The translations under genes were made by a program, and so were the position numbers. From Pseudomonas sp. (GTDB lineage: Bacteria; Pseudomonadota; Gammaproteobacteria; Pseudomonadales; Pseudomonadaceae), in the NCBI GenBank assembly GCA_029239415.1, contig JAQZAY010000139.1:1-9083 (forward strand): a stretch of 9,083 nucleotides of DNA. Direction: 5' to 3'. Below are positions 7,500 to 9,083 of the stretch, one piece after another (positions within the stretch are counted from its first letter, which is position 1; the number at the start of each line of letters is the position of its first letter). Under the pieces are notes generated by a model, which made no database searches, was not told the origin of the DNA, and worked only from the letters and a program-made list of their open reading frames with translations.

Positions 7500-8831
7500 T
7501 TGGACTGGCAAACCCTGCTTACCCGCGAACGCCTCGGCAAGGCCCTGTACAGCCCTGAAGAACTGGGCCGCAGCCCCTTTCACAAAGACCACGACCGGAT
7601 CATCTTCTCCGGCGCCTTCCGCCGCCTGGGTCGCAAGACCCAGGTGCACCCGGTTTCCAGCAATGACCACATCCATACCCGCCTGACCCACTCGCTGGAA
7701 GTCAGCTGCGTAGGGCGTTCCCTGGGCATGCGCGTGGGCGAGACCTTGCGCGATCGCCTACCGCAATGGTGCGAACCGAGCGACCTGGGCATGGTGGTGC
7801 AATCGGCTTGCCTGGCCCATGACATCGGCAACCCGCCGTTCGGCCACTCCGGCGAAGACGCCATCCGCCACTGGTTCCAGCAAGCGGCCGGACGCGGCTG
7901 GCTGGATGCGATGAGCGACGACGAGCGGGCCGACTTCCTCAACTTCGAAGGCAATGCCCAAGGCTTTCGCGTCCTGACCCAGCTTGAATACCATCAGTTC
8001 GACGGTGGTACACGCCTGACCTATGCCACGCTGGGCACTTACCTCAAGTACCCCTGGAGTTCGCGCCACGCCGATGCGCTGGGCTACAAGAAGCACAAGT
8101 TCGGCGCCTACCAGAGCGAGCTTGCGCTGCTGGAGCAGATCGCCAGCAAGCTGGGCCTGCCCCAGGTGGACGAGCAGCGCTGGGCACGCCACCCGCTGGT
8201 CTACCTGATGGAAGCGGCCGACGATATCTGCTACGCGCTGATCGATCTTGAAGACGGTCTGGAAATGGACCTGTTGCGCTACGCCGAAGTGGAGTCGCTG
8301 CTGCTCAGCCTGGTCGGTGACGACCTGCCGGACACCTACCGTCAGCTGGGGCCCGATGACTCGCGGCGGCGCAAGCTGGCGATCCTGCGCGGCAAGGCCA
8401 TCGAGCACCTCACCAATGCCGCGGCCCGGGCGTTTGTCGAGCAGCAGGACGCGCTGCTGGCAGGCACGCTGGGCGGCGACCTGGTCGAGCACATGCATGG
8501 CCCGGCCAAGCGCTGCGTGTTGCAGGCCAAAGGCATGGCACGCAACAAGATCTTCCAGGACAAGCGCAAGACCCTCCACGAGATCGGTGCCTACACCACG
8601 CTGGAAATCCTGCTCAACGCCTTTTGCGGGGCGGCCCTGGAGCAGCATGGCGGGCGCACGCCGTCGTTCAAGAGCCAACGCATCCTCGACTTGCTGGGCA
8701 ACAACGCCCCCGACCCCAGCGGTTCGCTGTACAGCGCGTTCCTGCGGATGATCGACTTCATCGCCGGCATGACGGACAGCTATGCCACCGAGATGGCCAG
8801 GGAAATGACGGGGCGCTCGAGCCCTGTCTGA
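7500..8831 (+). CDS. dgt: Deoxyguanosinetriphosphate triphosphohydrolase (HD-domain dGTPase)
   Basis: This enzyme hydrolyses dGTP (and in relatives other dNTPs) to the nucleoside and tripolyphosphate, tuning cytosolic dNTP pools. From TTG 7500 it has 443 residues. Seen: the N-terminal dGTPase segment [20 protein letters not shown] (24-43), with [13 protein letters not shown] (61-73) carrying a metal-ligand His (H64). The HD pair H107-D108 lies in [20 protein letters not shown] (104-123). [19 protein letters not shown] (235-253) provides the later HD-domain Asp (about 242). The C-terminal helical domain has [16 protein letters not shown]. All key residues are present and the length is normal for the ~440-residue class, shorter than E. 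coli Dgt. An ATG at 7491 would give MQPLDWQT (446 residues) but has no spacing to its Shine-Dalgarno site. The TTG form begins [12 protein letters not shown], which I recall as the usual N-terminus. The flanking membrane genes suggest no shared role. Confidence 0.93.
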   Translation: MDWQTLLTRERLGKALYSPEELGRSPFHKDHDRIIFSGAFRRLGRKTQVHPVSSNDHIHTRLTHSLEVSCVGRSLGMRVGETLRDRLPQWCEPSDLGMVVQSACLAHDIGNPPFGHSGEDAIRHWFQQAAGRGWLDAMSDDERADFLNFEGNAQGFRVLTQLEYHQFDGGTRLTYATLGTYLKYPWSSRHADALGYKKHKFGAYQSELALLEQIASKLGLPQVDEQRWARHPLVYLMEAADDICYALIDLEDGLEMDLLRYAEVESLLLSLVGDDLPDTYRQLGPDDSRRRKLAILRGKAIEHLTNAAARAFVEQQDALLAGTLGGDLVEHMHGPAKRCVLQAKGMARNKIFQDKRKTLHEIGAYTTLEILLNAFCGAALEQHGGRTPSFKSQRILDLLGNNAPDPSGSLYSAFLRMIDFIAGMTDSYATEMAREMTGRSSPV

Positions 8832-9083
8832 AATCGGATGCTGTCATGGCGGAGTCTTCATCCTGCCCTGGCAGCGTTTGTTCCGCGAATGACCCGGGAA
8901 ACTTCCTACACCCTTATCTCTTGAATAAACACCGACATAAACATTACCAACAAAGAGTTACATAACACCCTGCGGTACAGTGCAACTAACGAAAATTTCG
9001 TAATACTAAGACCCTTCTTGCGTAAGTCTTTTCTTTTATAGAACTCATTACTCCTGCATCACGTGCCAGCAGACTTTCAAGTG
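8832..9083. other. AT-rich non-coding region downstream of dgt
   Basis: From about 8905 the composition changes sharply from GC-rich coding sequence to AT-rich DNA. No ORF here looks real. It contains a 13-base palindrome (8989-9001), a 5-bp inverted repeat AAGAC (9008-9012)/GTCTT (9026-9030) followed by a T-rich stretch (9029-9037), and TATAGA (9037-9042). There is no clear dgt terminator. The pattern suits the promoter region of a gene starting beyond the window, but no start codon can be assigned. Confidence 0.5.
8989..9001. repeat. 13-base palindrome, possible operator
   Basis: ACGAAA (8989-8994) and TTTCGT (8996-9001) are a perfect 6-base inverted repeat around a single central A. It sits in the AT-rich region, where a transcription-factor site would be expected. 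No regulator can be named from it. Confidence 0.4.

Noticed and set aside
6703..8831. Holin-like protein plus dGTPase as an anti-phage module
   Set aside because: Some dGTPases protect against phage, but this gene set looks like conserved core Pseudomonas content with a hairpin separating dgt. There is no nearby integrase, phage gene or other defence gene, and PF07332 proteins are not proven holins.
8846..8965. Short ORF after dgt (39 codons from ATG 8846)
   Set aside because: It has no ribosome binding site, no coding-like composition and spans the AT-rich shift. It is more likely chance.
9060..9065. CACGTG palindrome near the window end
   Set aside because: A 6-base palindrome of this kind is expected by chance and has no supporting context.

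Overview
The window reads as a stretch of chromosome from a GC-rich gammaproteobacterium, most likely the Pseudomonas putida group. The acnA protein, the acnA-aer2 neighbour pair, and the DUF883 / holin-like / small membrane protein / dGTPase order all match my memory of Pseudomonas genomes. I made no database comparison. Most of it is ordinary core genome. The accessory part is the first ~390 bases.

Region by region. (1) Bases 1-~393 hold the left part of an IS200/IS605-type element on the minus strand: the first 95 codons of a TnpB nuclease, running off the window, and a structured left end of two abutting stem-loops. No tnpA fits between that end and tnpB. (2) Bases ~394-562 are the acnA leader, then acnA (aconitase A, 913 codons). 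(3) A strong GC hairpin and a FliA (sigma-28) type promoter lie between acnA and aer2, which encodes an Aer-like PAS energy-taxis receptor. (4) A 9-bp stem-loop separates aer2 from a convergent minus-strand pair: a small glutaredoxin-like protein, then an RluA-family pseudouridine synthase. (5) Divergent from these is a tight plus-strand run of three small membrane-associated proteins (DUF883/YqjD-like, YqjE-like, YqjK-position), a strong hairpin, then dgt (HD-domain dGTPase). (6) The last 252 bases are AT-rich non-coding DNA with a 13-base palindrome, probably the control region of a gene beyond the window.

Functional themes. AcnA and Aer2 link central carbon and redox metabolism to energy-seeking motility: the receptor senses redox through a predicted FAD-binding PAS domain and appears to be transcribed with the flagellar regulon. 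The three small proteins resemble the enterobacterial yqjD-yqjE-yqjK stress operon. Dgt sets dNTP pools.

I found no convincing new multi-gene system. Most worth a second look are the TnpB element just upstream of acnA, the FliA promoter, the strong hairpins without T-tracts at gene junctions, and the start of dgt, where Shine-Dalgarno spacing favours TTG over the nearby ATG.
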